A DNA stretch of 41,451 nucleotides from a virus. The DNA is taken from the IMG/VR virus record IMGVR_UViG_3300044635_000560, positions 1-41,451 of that record; one strand, given 5' to 3'. Of the stretch, positions 1 to 9,200 are shown piece after piece (the stretch's first letter is position 1; each line of letters starts with the position of its first letter). The translations under genes and the position numbers were made by a program. The notes beneath the pieces were generated by a model. The model saw nothing but the letters and a program-made list of their open reading frames with translations. It was not told the DNA's origin and did no database searches.

Positions 1-1180
1 TGGTCTCCACGACACCAGGCAGTTACAGCGTCACAGGGTCTAGCGCCACGACCTTGGCCGACCTGCTGGTCTCCACGACACCAGGCAGTTACAGCGTCAC
101 CGGGCCCAGCGCCGAGACGCTGCGCGAATACCCGCTCGACACGACACCAGGCAGCTACAGCGTCACAGGGTCCAGCGCGACGACCTTGGCCGACCTGCTG
201 GTCTCCACGACACCAGGCAGTTACAGCGTCACGGGATCAAGCGCGGAGCTTACCGTCGGCACCAGTTCCGAGATCACGACAACCCCAGGGTCTTACGCCG
301 TCACAGGCTCCAGCGCGACGACGTTGGCCGACCTGCTGGTGCAGACAACCCCAGGGTCCTACGCCGTCACAGGCTCCAGCGCCGACACCTCGCGCGCGTT
401 TCCGCTCGACACAACCCCAGGGTCCTACGCCGTCACGGGCTCCAGCGCGACGACGTTGGCCGACCTGCTGGCGCAGACAACCCCAGGGTCCTACAGCGTC
501 ACGGGGTCCAGCGCGACGACGTTGGCCAACCTGCTGGTCACCACGACCCCAGGGTCCTACGCCGTCACAGGGTCCAGCGCGACGACGTTGGCCGATCTGC
601 TGGTGCAGACGACACCAGGGTCCTACGTTGTCACGGGCTCCAGCGCTCAGACCTTGGCCGATCTGCTGGTGCAGACGACACCAGGGTCCTACACCGTCAC
701 GGGCTCCAGCGCGACGACGTTGGCCGATCTGCTGGTGCAGACGACACCAGGGTCCTACACCGTCACGGGCTCCAGCGCGACGACGTTGGTCGATCTGCTG
801 GTGCAGACGACACCAGGGTCCTACACCGTCACGGGCTCCAGCGCGACGACGTTGGTCGATCTGCTGGGGCAGACTACGCCCGGCAGCTACAGCGTCACAG
901 GCTCGTCTGCCGACGTCCAAGTCACGTCGCCCTCGGTGCTGGCCACCGACCCTGGCAGCTACAGCGTCACGGGGTTCACTGCCGAGCTGCAGGGCCCGTC
1001 GGCGTTCGAGGTCGTCACCACCCCTGGCAGCTACAGCACCACCGGGTCGAGCGCTCAGACCTTGACCAACCTGGTGCTGGACTCGGCACCGGGCAGTTAC
1101 GCCATCACCCCTTCGGACGCGCTTGCGGCGGCGAGCCTGATCGGTGCGACCCAGCCCGGCGCCTACATCCTGGTCGGCTT
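1..1180 (+). repeat. 66-bp tandem repeats inside the repeat protein
   Basis: The DNA unit is 66 bp and encodes 22 residues; about 18 units are visible counting the partial first one. Copies between about 600 and 880 are almost identical at the DNA level, while copies before 450 and after 880 differ in the linker part. Such near-identity points to recent expansion or gene conversion, and copy number may vary between isolates or be mis-assembled. Confidence 0.9.
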
Positions 1181-1382
1181 CAAACTGTGGTCGTCGGGGG
1201 CCCAGGCTGCGACGACGGGGCAGCGCCTGGTGCAAATATCGAAGCTGAATTCAAGAAGCGCCGGCCGCCACCTGCTGGCCATCTCGCAGCTCGGCAGCAC
1301 CGCCAGCGAGCGCCTGGTGGACTACTCGTCGCTGGACTCGGCCAAGGCGAAGGAACACCTGATGGACCAGGGCACGGGCTGA
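1..1382 (+). CDS. 22-residue-repeat virion protein, 5'-truncated by window edge
   Basis: The frame is open from base 3 to the stop at 1380-1382, so the true start lies before the window; the TTG at 54 is only an internal codon. The protein is built of about 18 tandem units of about 22 residues with the core TTPGSYSVTGSSA followed by a variable linker (TTLADLLVQ, REYPLD, AFPLD). Units 9-12 are nearly identical and the last units diverge (PGSYAIT, PGAYILV). A non-repeat tail of about 70 residues, rich in Leu, Ser and Ala, follows. Repeats of this type, rich in Gly, Ser, Thr and Val, suggest a beta-structured, surface-exposed head decoration or fibre protein. It lies between head genes (window end, if the genome is circular) and tail genes. 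Exact function is not recognised. Confidence 0.75.
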   Translation, partial: VSTTPGSYSVTGSSATTLADLLVSTTPGSYSVTGPSAETLREYPLDTTPGSYSVTGSSATTLADLLVSTTPGSYSVTGSSAELTVGTSSEITTTPGSYAVTGSSATTLADLLVQTTPGSYAVTGSSADTSRAFPLDTTPGSYAVTGSSATTLADLLAQTTPGSYSVTGSSATTLANLLVTTTPGSYAVTGSSATTLADLLVQTTPGSYVVTGSSAQTLADLLVQTTPGSYTVTGSSATTLADLLVQTTPGSYTVTGSSATTLVDLLVQTTPGSYTVTGSSATTLVDLLGQTTPGSYSVTGSSADVQVTSPSVLATDPGSYSVTGFTAELQGPSAFEVVTTPGSYSTTGSSAQTLTNLVLDSAPGSYAITPSDALAAASLIGATQPGAYILVGFKLWSSGAQAATTGQRLVQISKLNSRSAGRHLLAISQLGSTASERLVDYSSLDSAKAKEHLMDQGTG

Positions 1383-1414
1383 GTGTCCGTGCGCGGTTCG
1401 GGCCTCTATAGGAT
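1383..1414 (+). promoter_or_regulatory. Candidate late promoter, copy A
   Basis: GTGTCCGT (1383-1390) begins directly after the stop codon of the repeat protein. It is followed after exactly 18 nt by TAGGAT (1409-1414), and the next gene starts at 1421. Four other copies share the same 8-mer and the same 18-nt spacing. If TAGGAT is a -10 box, the transcript would start almost at the ATG, so this copy would give a near-leaderless mRNA. The AGGA in the box and the GGAG at 1416-1419 could alternatively serve as ribosome binding sites. Confidence 0.6.
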
Positions 1415-1420
1415 CGGAGC

Positions 1421-3658
1421 ATGAAGACCCTGCTGCGTTCGTTTGCCGGCGGTGAGATCACGCCCGAGCTCTACGGGCGCATCGACCTGACGAAGTACCA
1501 GACCGGCCTGGCGAAGTGCCTGAACTTCACGGTGCTGCCGCACGGGCCCGCCGCCCGCCGGCCCGGGTTCAAGTTCATCAACGAGGCCCGCGACTCCACC
1601 CGCAAGGTGCGCCTGATCCCGTTCACGTTCTCGGCCGACCAGACGTTCGTGCTCGAGTTCGGGCACCAGTACATCCGCTTCCACGTCAACGGCGCCACGC
1701 TGCTTGAGGGCACCGTGGCGATCAGTTCGATCGCGGGCTCGACCGTCAACACCACCGCCGCGCACAACTACTCCACCGGCGACTGGGTCTACATCGGCTC
1801 GCGCTTCCACAAGGCGACCGTGGTCGACGCCGACACGTTCACGACCACCGACCTCTGGGGCGTGGCCACCACCGCAAGCGGTGCAACCGCGGCGCGGGTC
1901 TACACGCTCGCCAGCCCCTACGCCGAGCAGCACCTGTTTGACCTGCACTACGCGCAGTCGGCTGACGTCATCACGATCACACACCCGAGCTACGCGATCC
2001 GTGATCTTTCACGGGTGAGCGCCACCAACTGGTCGCTTGCCACCGTGTCGTTCGACCCGCCGGCCTCAGTGCCGACCGGGCTTACCGCGACCGCGACGGT
2101 CGACCAAAACCATCACAAGACAAACCAGACCTACGTCGTGACCGCGGTGGCCGACGACGGCATCACCGAGACGCTGCCGAGTGCTTCCGCGACCGCCAAC
2201 AACAACCTGGGCCTGGCGGGCAACTTCAACACGCTCACCTGGACCGGCGTTGCCGGCTACAGCCGCTACAACGTCTACAAGCTGCGGGGCGGCATCTACG
2301 GCTACATCGGCTCAGCCCGATCTGCCACCGGCCTGACCCTGGTCGACGACAACATCCTGCCCGACACGAGCACCTCGTTCCCCGAGGACGTCATCACACT
2401 CAACGAGGCCGCCGGCGACTACCCGGCCTCCACGGTCTACTACGAGCAGCGCCGCTGGTTCGCGGGCACGGCCAACGAACCGCAGACGGTCTGGGCCACG
2501 CGCAACGCCACCCAGACCAACCTGACCACAAGCGTGCCCACGCGCGACGATGACGCGCTCGAGTTCCGCATCGCCGCCCAGCAGCAGAACGCGATCCGCC
2601 ACCTGATGCCGTTGTCGGACATCATCGCACTGACCGCGGGCGGGGAGTTCCGCATCTTCGCCGACAACGCCCCGGCCATCTCGCCCACCTCGCTGAGCGT
2701 CAAGCCCCAGGGCTACAGCGGTGCGTCGAACGTGCAGCCGGCGCTCACCTCCGGCTCGATCCTGTACGTGCAGGCCCAAGGGTCGCACGTGCGCGAACTC
2801 GCCTACAACTGGCAGTCGAGCGCCTACTCCTCGATCGACGTGTCGATCATGGCGCCGCACCTGTTCAATGGGTTCAGCCAGGCCGACCTGGCGTTCGCCC
2901 GAGCCTCGGTGCCCACACTCTGGGCCGCCCGCTCCGACGGCACCCTGCTCGGCATGACCTACGTGCCGGAGCAGCAGGTCTACGGCTGGCACCAGCACAC
3001 CACCGACGGCCTGATCGAGTCGGTCTGCGTGGTGAGCGAGGGCCTCGAGGACGTGCTCTACGCCGTCATCAGGCGCACGATCAACGCGCGCACCGTGCGC
3101 TACATCGAGCGCCTGCAGACTGCCCAGTTCACCGCCCAGGAGGACGCGTTCTACGTCGACTCCGGTCTCACCTACGACGGCGCGCCCGTGAGCTCGGTGT
3201 CGGGTCTGTGGCACCTGGAGGGCAAGGCCGTGCAGATCCTGGCCGACGGCGCGGTGCACCCGGCCCGCACCGTCGCTGGCGGGGCCGTCACGCTCAACGA
3301 CACCTACGGTGTGGTGCATGTGGGCCTGGCCTACGCCTCCGACCTCAAGACGCTACCGCTCGCGCTCGAGGGCGCGCCGGCCGCCGGCCAGTACCGCACC
3401 AAGAACGTGAACGGGGTGGCCCTGCGCGTGACCCAGTCGAGCCTGGTGAAGGCGGGCCCGAGCTTCGCAAAGCTCACCGAGTACCCGGCCCGCGACCACA
3501 CCGACCCCTACGACTCGCCACCCGCGCTGCGCACGGGCGAGCTGCGCTTCGCAATCGGCCCCAACTGGAACGCCGACGGGGCGGTGTGTCTGCGCCAGGA
3601 TCAGCCCCTGCCGCTGACCGTGCTGGGCATCGCGCTCGATGTCGCCACGGGTTCTTGA
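1421..3658 (+). CDS. Tail stabilisation / tail tubular protein (T7 gp12-like role)
   Basis: 745 residues. The N-terminus (MKTLLRSFAGGEITPELYGR) and the following NFTVLPHGPAARRPGFKFI segment are typical of the large podovirus 'stabilisation' or tail tubular B-like family, which forms the nozzle of the short tail. A fibronectin-like stretch (about residues 210-320, with YNVYK and DDGITE) follows, as in other members. The start is the ATG behind GGAG and just downstream of late-promoter copy A. The 3' end overlaps the next gene by 20 nt. The family call rests on N-terminal motifs, length and position. Confidence 0.8.
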   Translation: MKTLLRSFAGGEITPELYGRIDLTKYQTGLAKCLNFTVLPHGPAARRPGFKFINEARDSTRKVRLIPFTFSADQTFVLEFGHQYIRFHVNGATLLEGTVAISSIAGSTVNTTAAHNYSTGDWVYIGSRFHKATVVDADTFTTTDLWGVATTASGATAARVYTLASPYAEQHLFDLHYAQSADVITITHPSYAIRDLSRVSATNWSLATVSFDPPASVPTGLTATATVDQNHHKTNQTYVVTAVADDGITETLPSASATANNNLGLAGNFNTLTWTGVAGYSRYNVYKLRGGIYGYIGSARSATGLTLVDDNILPDTSTSFPEDVITLNEAAGDYPASTVYYEQRRWFAGTANEPQTVWATRNATQTNLTTSVPTRDDDALEFRIAAQQQNAIRHLMPLSDIIALTAGGEFRIFADNAPAISPTSLSVKPQGYSGASNVQPALTSGSILYVQAQGSHVRELAYNWQSSAYSSIDVSIMAPHLFNGFSQADLAFARASVPTLWAARSDGTLLGMTYVPEQQVYGWHQHTTDGLIESVCVVSEGLEDVLYAVIRRTINARTVRYIERLQTAQFTAQEDAFYVDSGLTYDGAPVSSVSGLWHLEGKAVQILADGAVHPARTVAGGAVTLNDTYGVVHVGLAYASDLKTLPLALEGAPAAGQYRTKNVNGVALRVTQSSLVKAGPSFAKLTEYPARDHTDPYDSPPALRTGELRFAIGPNWNADGAVCLRQDQPLPLTVLGIALDVATGS

Positions 3659-4115
3659 GACCCGGGCGCCCACGCCCGCCGACCTCGACTACCTCGCACT
3701 GCACCTGCGCCAGCAGGACCGTGCCGAGCTCGACGCCGCCGGCTGGAGCGATTACCGGGTGGCGCTCGAGCAGTCCGTGCAGCGCTCGCGCTGGTCGCTC
3801 GTGGCGCTGGTCGACGGTGAGATCGCCTGTGTGTTCGGCTGCGCCGAGTACGGCTCGCTGCTCGCGCCGATCGGCGTGCCGTGGCTGCTGGGCACCGATC
3901 TCGTCACCCGCCAGCGGCGTGTCCTTCAACGCTGGGCCCCCCGATACATTGAAGCGATGCTGCAGGAGTATCCGCGCCTGTTCAACGCCGTGCACGCCGA
4001 CAACACCGTGGCCGTGCGCTGGTTGCGGCGGCTGGGGTTCACCCTGCACCCGGCCACCCCGGCACCGCCCACCGGCGCGCCGTTCCACGTCTTTGAGATG
4101 AGCCGCCATGTGTGA
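3639..4115 (+). CDS. Internal virion protein A-like (GNAT-fold, DUF2833-like)
   Basis: 158 residues. The pattern RLFNAVHADNTVAVRWLRRLGF near the C-terminus is the acceptor-side motif of GNAT-like proteins and is typical of the small virion protein encoded between the tail stabilisation protein and the internal core proteins in T7-like phages (gp13-like). Enzymatic activity is not implied, because the canonical acetyl-CoA loop is not obvious. It overlaps both neighbours (20 nt upstream, 8 nt downstream), which indicates translational coupling. Confidence 0.6.
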   Translation: MSPRVLETRAPTPADLDYLALHLRQQDRAELDAAGWSDYRVALEQSVQRSRWSLVALVDGEIACVFGCAEYGSLLAPIGVPWLLGTDLVTRQRRVLQRWAPRYIEAMLQEYPRLFNAVHADNTVAVRWLRRLGFTLHPATPAPPTGAPFHVFEMSRHV

Positions 4116-4683
4116 ACCCGTAACGCTCGGCGCCCTTGCCACCGCGCTCACCGCAGGCGCCACTGGCACCGCTGCGGGTGCTGCCGCGCTGGGGATGTCA
4201 GGCGCGTTGACCGCCGCCCAGGCCATCGCGCTCGGTGCCACCGTAGGCTCCGGCGTCATGGCTGCGGGCAGCGCCTACCAGCAGGGGCAGGTGGCCAAGC
4301 AGACCGCCCGCAACAACGCCACCATGGCCGAGTACGCCGCGCAGGACGCCCAGCGCCGCGGCGAGGAGCAGGTGCAGTCGACCCAGCGCAAGGCCGCCGG
4401 GCTCAAGGGCGCGCAACGCTCGATCATGGCCAGCCGCGGTCTCGACCTCGGCTCGGGCACGCCCGCCGAGCTGCTGGACCAGACCGACTTCTTCGCCGAG
4501 CAGGACGTCGCCACCACCCGCTACAACGCGAGCCGCGACGCCTGGTCGTCCAGGGCGCAGGGGCAGGACATGCTGACCCAAGGCCGGTACGCCGCGCGCA
4601 CCGCCAACCAGCAGGCGATCGGATCGCTGATGGGCACCGCCGGCTCCGTCTCCGACAAGTGGCTGCGCTACAAGGGCCCCTGA
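4108..4683 (+). CDS. Internal virion protein B-like (T7 gp14-like)
   Basis: 191 residues. The N-terminal half (about 10-75) is a long Ala/Gly/Thr-rich hydrophobic segment that could span a membrane. The second half is helical and rich in Gln, Ala and Arg (QGQVAKQTARNNA, MASRGLDLGSGTP), a pattern common to podovirus gp14-like ejection proteins. It is encoded directly before two larger internal proteins, the same order as T7 gp14-gp15-gp16. Assignment rests on composition and gene order. Confidence 0.6.
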   Translation: MCEPVTLGALATALTAGATGTAAGAAALGMSGALTAAQAIALGATVGSGVMAAGSAYQQGQVAKQTARNNATMAEYAAQDAQRRGEEQVQSTQRKAAGLKGAQRSIMASRGLDLGSGTPAELLDQTDFFAEQDVATTRYNASRDAWSSRAQGQDMLTQGRYAARTANQQAIGSLMGTAGSVSDKWLRYKGP

Positions 4684-4686
4684 CCG

Positions 4687-6297
4687 ATGCCGCAGGTCCC
4701 CACCTACGACGGCCCGCAGGTCCGCACCCAGGCCCTGCGCCCGGTCTACCAGAACGCGCCCGACGTCAGCAGCGGCACCCAGGCCATCGCCCGCGGCATC
4801 GGCCAGGTCACTGAGGAGCTCGACCGCAAGATCCAGCGGGATGCGCAGGACGAGGCGTTCAAGCTCGAGCTGCAGATCCGCACCGACTGGCAGAAGCAAC
4901 GCGCCGCCCTGCGCAACCAGTACAAGGGCGAGCTCGCCGACCAGTACAAGACCGCCGCCGACGAGTGGTGGGCCAAGGCCCCAGAGACCTATGGCAAGGC
5001 AGCAAGCCCCATGGCGCGGCAGATGGCCACGCGCTCCATCGGCCAGTACGCGCTGCAGTCCGAGGCGGACACGCTGGGGTACGTTGAGGGGGAGAAGAAG
5101 CGCTCCCGCGAGATCAACTTCCGCACGCTGCAGGACGGCATCATCTCCGAGGCCGGGCAACTGGTCACGCCAGAGAACGCCCGCGCACTGGCGGCCACCA
5201 CCGCCCAGCGCTTGAACGACAACGCGATTGCCTATGCCGTGGGCGAGGGTCAGAACAGCGACTTCGGCAAGGGCCTGGCGCGCGAGCAGCTCAACCGCTT
5301 CCACGCCGACGTAGCCCTGGCGTTGGCCAACCAGCCCAACGGTGCCGCCGCCGCGCAGGCCTACCTGAGCGAGTTCGGCAAAGACATCCCGCTGGCCGTG
5401 CGCACGCGCGTGGACGGCACCATCAAGGCGGCGGCAAACGAGCAGGAAGGGGTCGCCACCGGCCGGCGCCTGGCTGCGCTGCCTTATGAGCAGCGCAAGG
5501 CCGAGCTCGACAAGATCACCAACCCCGACGTGCTGAAGATCGCGCAGCAAACCATCGACGGCGAAGAGACCCGCCGCCTGGCAGCGTTGCGCCAAGTCTC
5601 CGACCAGATGGAAGGCAACCTGATGCTCCAGGTGCAGCAGGGCCGCCCGCCAAAGGCTGCGGAGATTGAGCAACTGCGGCAGGTGGACCCCAAGGCCGCC
5701 GCGCGTGTGCAGCAGGCCATCAACGCAGAGCGCAAAGCCGCTGCAGCCGCGGCCAAGGGCGAGTCGGTCAAGACTGACTGGGCCGTCTACATCGACGCCC
5801 GTGAAAAGCTGGCAGCAGGCGAGAAGGTCAACCTGATTGGGTTGAAGGACAGGATCGCGCCCGCGCAGATGGAGCAACTGCTCGACATCCAGACCAAGGC
5901 CAAGAACCCGAGCAAGGCGCCCGAGGTGGCGAGCTCCGAGCAGCAGCTCGGCGCGTTCACGACCAGCCTGGACCTGAAGGGCGAGAACCTCGGCAAGTTC
6001 AAGGCCGCCGCCTACGACATGTTCAACGAGCACCTGAAGCGCACCGGCAAGGAGCCGACCTTCGAGGAGCGCGACAAGATCATGCGCGACCTCAACCGCG
6101 AGATCGTCACGAAGCCCGGCTGGTTGTGGGACACGAAGGAGCCCGCGTTCAAGGCCGAGCCTGAGACGCGCCGCCGCGCGCTGACCGCGCCTGCTGCGCC
6201 CACAGCACCGCTGCGGGTGAAGAACGTCGAGGAAGCCCGTGCGCTGAAACCCGGCACGGTGTTCATTGACCCCCAAGGCGTCGAGCGGATTCGATGA
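4687..6297 (+). CDS. Internal virion protein C-like (T7 gp15 position)
   Basis: 536 residues, highly helical, rich in Ala, Gln, Lys and Glu, with no signal peptide or membrane segment. The N-terminus (MPQVPTYDGPQVRTQALRP) resembles those of podovirus internal core proteins, and the coiled-coil-like body fits the gp15 role in the DNA-ejection apparatus. The start is 3 nt after the previous stop. The last codons overlap the ATG of the giant protein (ATGA at 6294). No catalytic motif is visible. Confidence 0.55.
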   Translation: MPQVPTYDGPQVRTQALRPVYQNAPDVSSGTQAIARGIGQVTEELDRKIQRDAQDEAFKLELQIRTDWQKQRAALRNQYKGELADQYKTAADEWWAKAPETYGKAASPMARQMATRSIGQYALQSEADTLGYVEGEKKRSREINFRTLQDGIISEAGQLVTPENARALAATTAQRLNDNAIAYAVGEGQNSDFGKGLAREQLNRFHADVALALANQPNGAAAAQAYLSEFGKDIPLAVRTRVDGTIKAAANEQEGVATGRRLAALPYEQRKAELDKITNPDVLKIAQQTIDGEETRRLAALRQVSDQMEGNLMLQVQQGRPPKAAEIEQLRQVDPKAAARVQQAINAERKAAAAAAKGESVKTDWAVYIDAREKLAAGEKVNLIGLKDRIAPAQMEQLLDIQTKAKNPSKAPEVASSEQQLGAFTTSLDLKGENLGKFKAAAYDMFNEHLKRTGKEPTFEERDKIMRDLNREIVTKPGWLWDTKEPAFKAEPETRRRALTAPAAPTAPLRVKNVEEARALKPGTVFIDPQGVERIR

Positions 6298-9200
6298 GCA
6301 CCAACCCCTTCGACGAGTTCCGTCGCGCCCAGCCCGCCGCCAACCCGTTCGACGAGTTCCAGCCTGTCGGCCCCACCGCCCGGCAGACGCTGACCACCGC
6401 GGTCACGATGAAGCCCGACTCGGTGGCCGAGGCCGCCCGCCTGGCCAAGCGCTACCCAGCGCCGCCCGAGGTCATCATGCAGGACCTCGAGGCCTACCGG
6501 CTGCAGGAGGTGCTCGACCTCGCCGACACCGACCTGCAGAAGGCGCCGATGCTGCGCGAGATCATGCGCCGCGACGTCAAGGTTGCCGCCATGGCGCAGG
6601 ACGACATCCCGATGCTCACCCGGGTTGCGCAGGCTGCGCGCGACGTGGCCAACATCGGCAAGGCCGGCGTGTTCGGCGCAAGCCGGGGCGTGGCTGGCAC
6701 CGCACGTGCGGGCCTTGAGCTTGTCGCGCCGGTGCTCGACGTGCTTGAGCCACTTGACCCCAACGCCACCTCCCCGGGCCTGATTCCTCGCGTCGCGTTC
6801 CCTGGTGGTAATCCGCTGCGCCGCCTGGCCGAAGGGTTTGGCATGCAGGCTGCAGCGGCTGGCCGGACGGCCGACGCCGCGATGCCGCGCTACGAAAGCA
6901 CGCTCGGCCAAGGCGTGGCATCAGGCCTGCGATCGCTCACGCAAAACCTGATGACACTGCCCATGGCGTTCCTGCCAGGCGGGCAGGGCGCTGCGCTGGC
7001 GGGCATGACGACCTTCACGGGTGGCGACGCTTACCAGCAGGCGCGCGAGAAGGGCATCCCGATGTCGCAGGCACTGCCGTTTGCGGCGTCGCAGGCGGCG
7101 GTCGAGTACGCCACTGAGAAGCTGCCCCTGGCCGCGCTGCTCAAGGACGTGAAGGCAGGCGCTGGATTCCTGCAGATCCTCGGGCGCCAGATCGCGCTCG
7201 AGGTGCCCGGCGAGCAGGTGGCCACGCTGCTGCAGGACCTGAACGAGTGGGCGGTGATCAACCCCGAGAAACCCTTCAGCTCGTATCTGGAGGAACGCCC
7301 GAATGCTGCCGCACAGACGCTGATCGCCACGATCGTAGGCACCGGCGGCAACGTCGCGGTGGTTAAGGGCATCGAGCGCCTGGTCGAGCGCGCCACCCGC
7401 GACGGCACCAACATGCAGCGCGCCGGGCTCACAGCCCAGGCGCTTGAGCAAGCCATGCAGGGTGCCGAAGCCTCGCGCTTGCGCGAACGCAACCCCGAGG
7501 CTTTCCGCGATGTGATGGCGCAGATGTCGCAGGACGGGTCGATCTACATCGACGCGGAGGTCCTGAACCAGATGCCGCCCGAGCTGCTGCAGCAGATGCA
7601 GGGCGTGATCGAGGCGCTGCCTGATGCCCTGGCAGCCAACAGCTCGGTGGAGGTCAAGCTCGCCGATGCGCTCACGCTTCTGCCCGGCACGCCCCAGGCC
7701 GAGGTGTTCATGCAGAACGCCCGCAGCGCGCCCGACGCGCCGAGCCTGGTGGAGGCTGAAGCCGCGGGCGCGCAAGCGCAAGAGTTTCTGAAGGCCGAGG
7801 CCGAGCGCGTGATCGCCCAGGCGCAGGACCAGGAAGCCATGCGCGCGAGCTCCGAGGCCGTGCGCCAGTCGATCCTGGGCGAGCTCAACACCGCCGGCCG
7901 CTACCGCGGCAAGGTCAACGAGGGCATGGCCTCCTGGGCCAGCGCGTTTTACACGGCCTACAGCTCCCGCCTGGGGATCACCCCCGAGGAGATGTACCAG
8001 CGCTACCGGCTGCGCGTGCTCGGCGCACCGACGGGGCAGGGGGAGGTGCTCAATGCGCCCCGCCTTGGCCGGCTCGACGGGATCGAGGCGTTCAACTTCG
8101 GCAAGAGCAACCGCACCACGCTGTCGGGTGGCAACTTCGGCAACGGTCTGGCGGGCAACAACAGGGACGCCTACCTAAACGCCGCCGACAAGCGCCTGGC
8201 CAAGCGGATCTACTTCTATGTCGACAAGGGAACCGGCATCAACCCCGAGGCTGGTGTTGGCGGTATCGCGCGCAAGTTCAACCTCGACAACGTCTACGAC
8301 GGCGATGCGGATCCGTTGCGCCTGAAGAGCGGGCGCGATCAGCTCGGGTTCGAGTCGGCCGTGCTCGACGCAGGATTCTCGGGCTACCTCACGCGCATGG
8401 GCGGCACGCAGTCGGGCCAGGTCATCCTGCTCGGCGACCAAACGGTGACCGGCGAACTGCTGGGGCCGACCACGCGCACGACAGGCAAGCGCGTTCCTGA
8501 CGCCGGTGCCAGGCCAAGCGTGGGCCGTGACGTCGTTGCCGACGCGCTGCGCGCCCGCAAGGACCTGCCAGGTGGTGAGCTCACGCGCCAGCGCTGGGGT
8601 GAGCTCCTGCAACGCCTGGCCCCTGCCGAGTACGAGGCGCTGGCCGCGGCCGGCGTGTTCGAGGGTGAGGGTCGTCTCTACAAGGACGGGCTGATCCGCG
8701 ACTTCGAGTCGCGCACGCAGGCGCCGACCTACGAGCAAGCCGCCCGCGTTACTACCGGCCGCGAGCTATTCGGTGACATCGTCCAGGCGCTGGGCCTGAC
8801 CGATCAAGAGTTCAACGCCACCGCGCTGGAGTACATGACCGGACTGCCGGGCAACATGGCGTTCTTGCCACCGTACCAGGGTGGCCTGACTGAGGTAGTC
8901 GCGTTCCTGCACGAGCGCCGCTTGAAAGCAGGCCTGCCGCCGCTTGACATCAACAAGCCCGAGGACCGGGCGCAGCTTGCCCGCCTAGTGGCCGCCGAAG
9001 CCCTGGCTGCGATCCGCAACGCTGGTGACAGCTTGGAGTGGTACGACACGACGGTGGGCATGACCTTGGGGCTGATGGCGTTGAAGTACCCGGAGCTCAA
9101 CACCGACCCCAACGCCCGCACAGCGTTTCTGATTGCCACCGCGATCGCCTCTCAGGGCCTGAACGTCGAGGACAACCTGGCGTTCTCAAGCGAGCAATAC

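Noticed and set aside
1-1180. CRISPR array
   Set aside because: Regular 66-bp units are in-frame protein repeats without unique spacers.
3208-4101. 297-codon ORF overlapping the tail protein end and the GNAT-like gene
   Set aside because: Arg/Pro-rich shadow frame; the overlapped genes have recognisable motifs and proper starts.
4198-6276. Long antisense ORF (692 codons) over the internal virion genes
   Set aside because: GC-rich third positions suppress stop codons on the other strand; the product is low-complexity Leu/Gly/Arg and overlaps well-supported genes.
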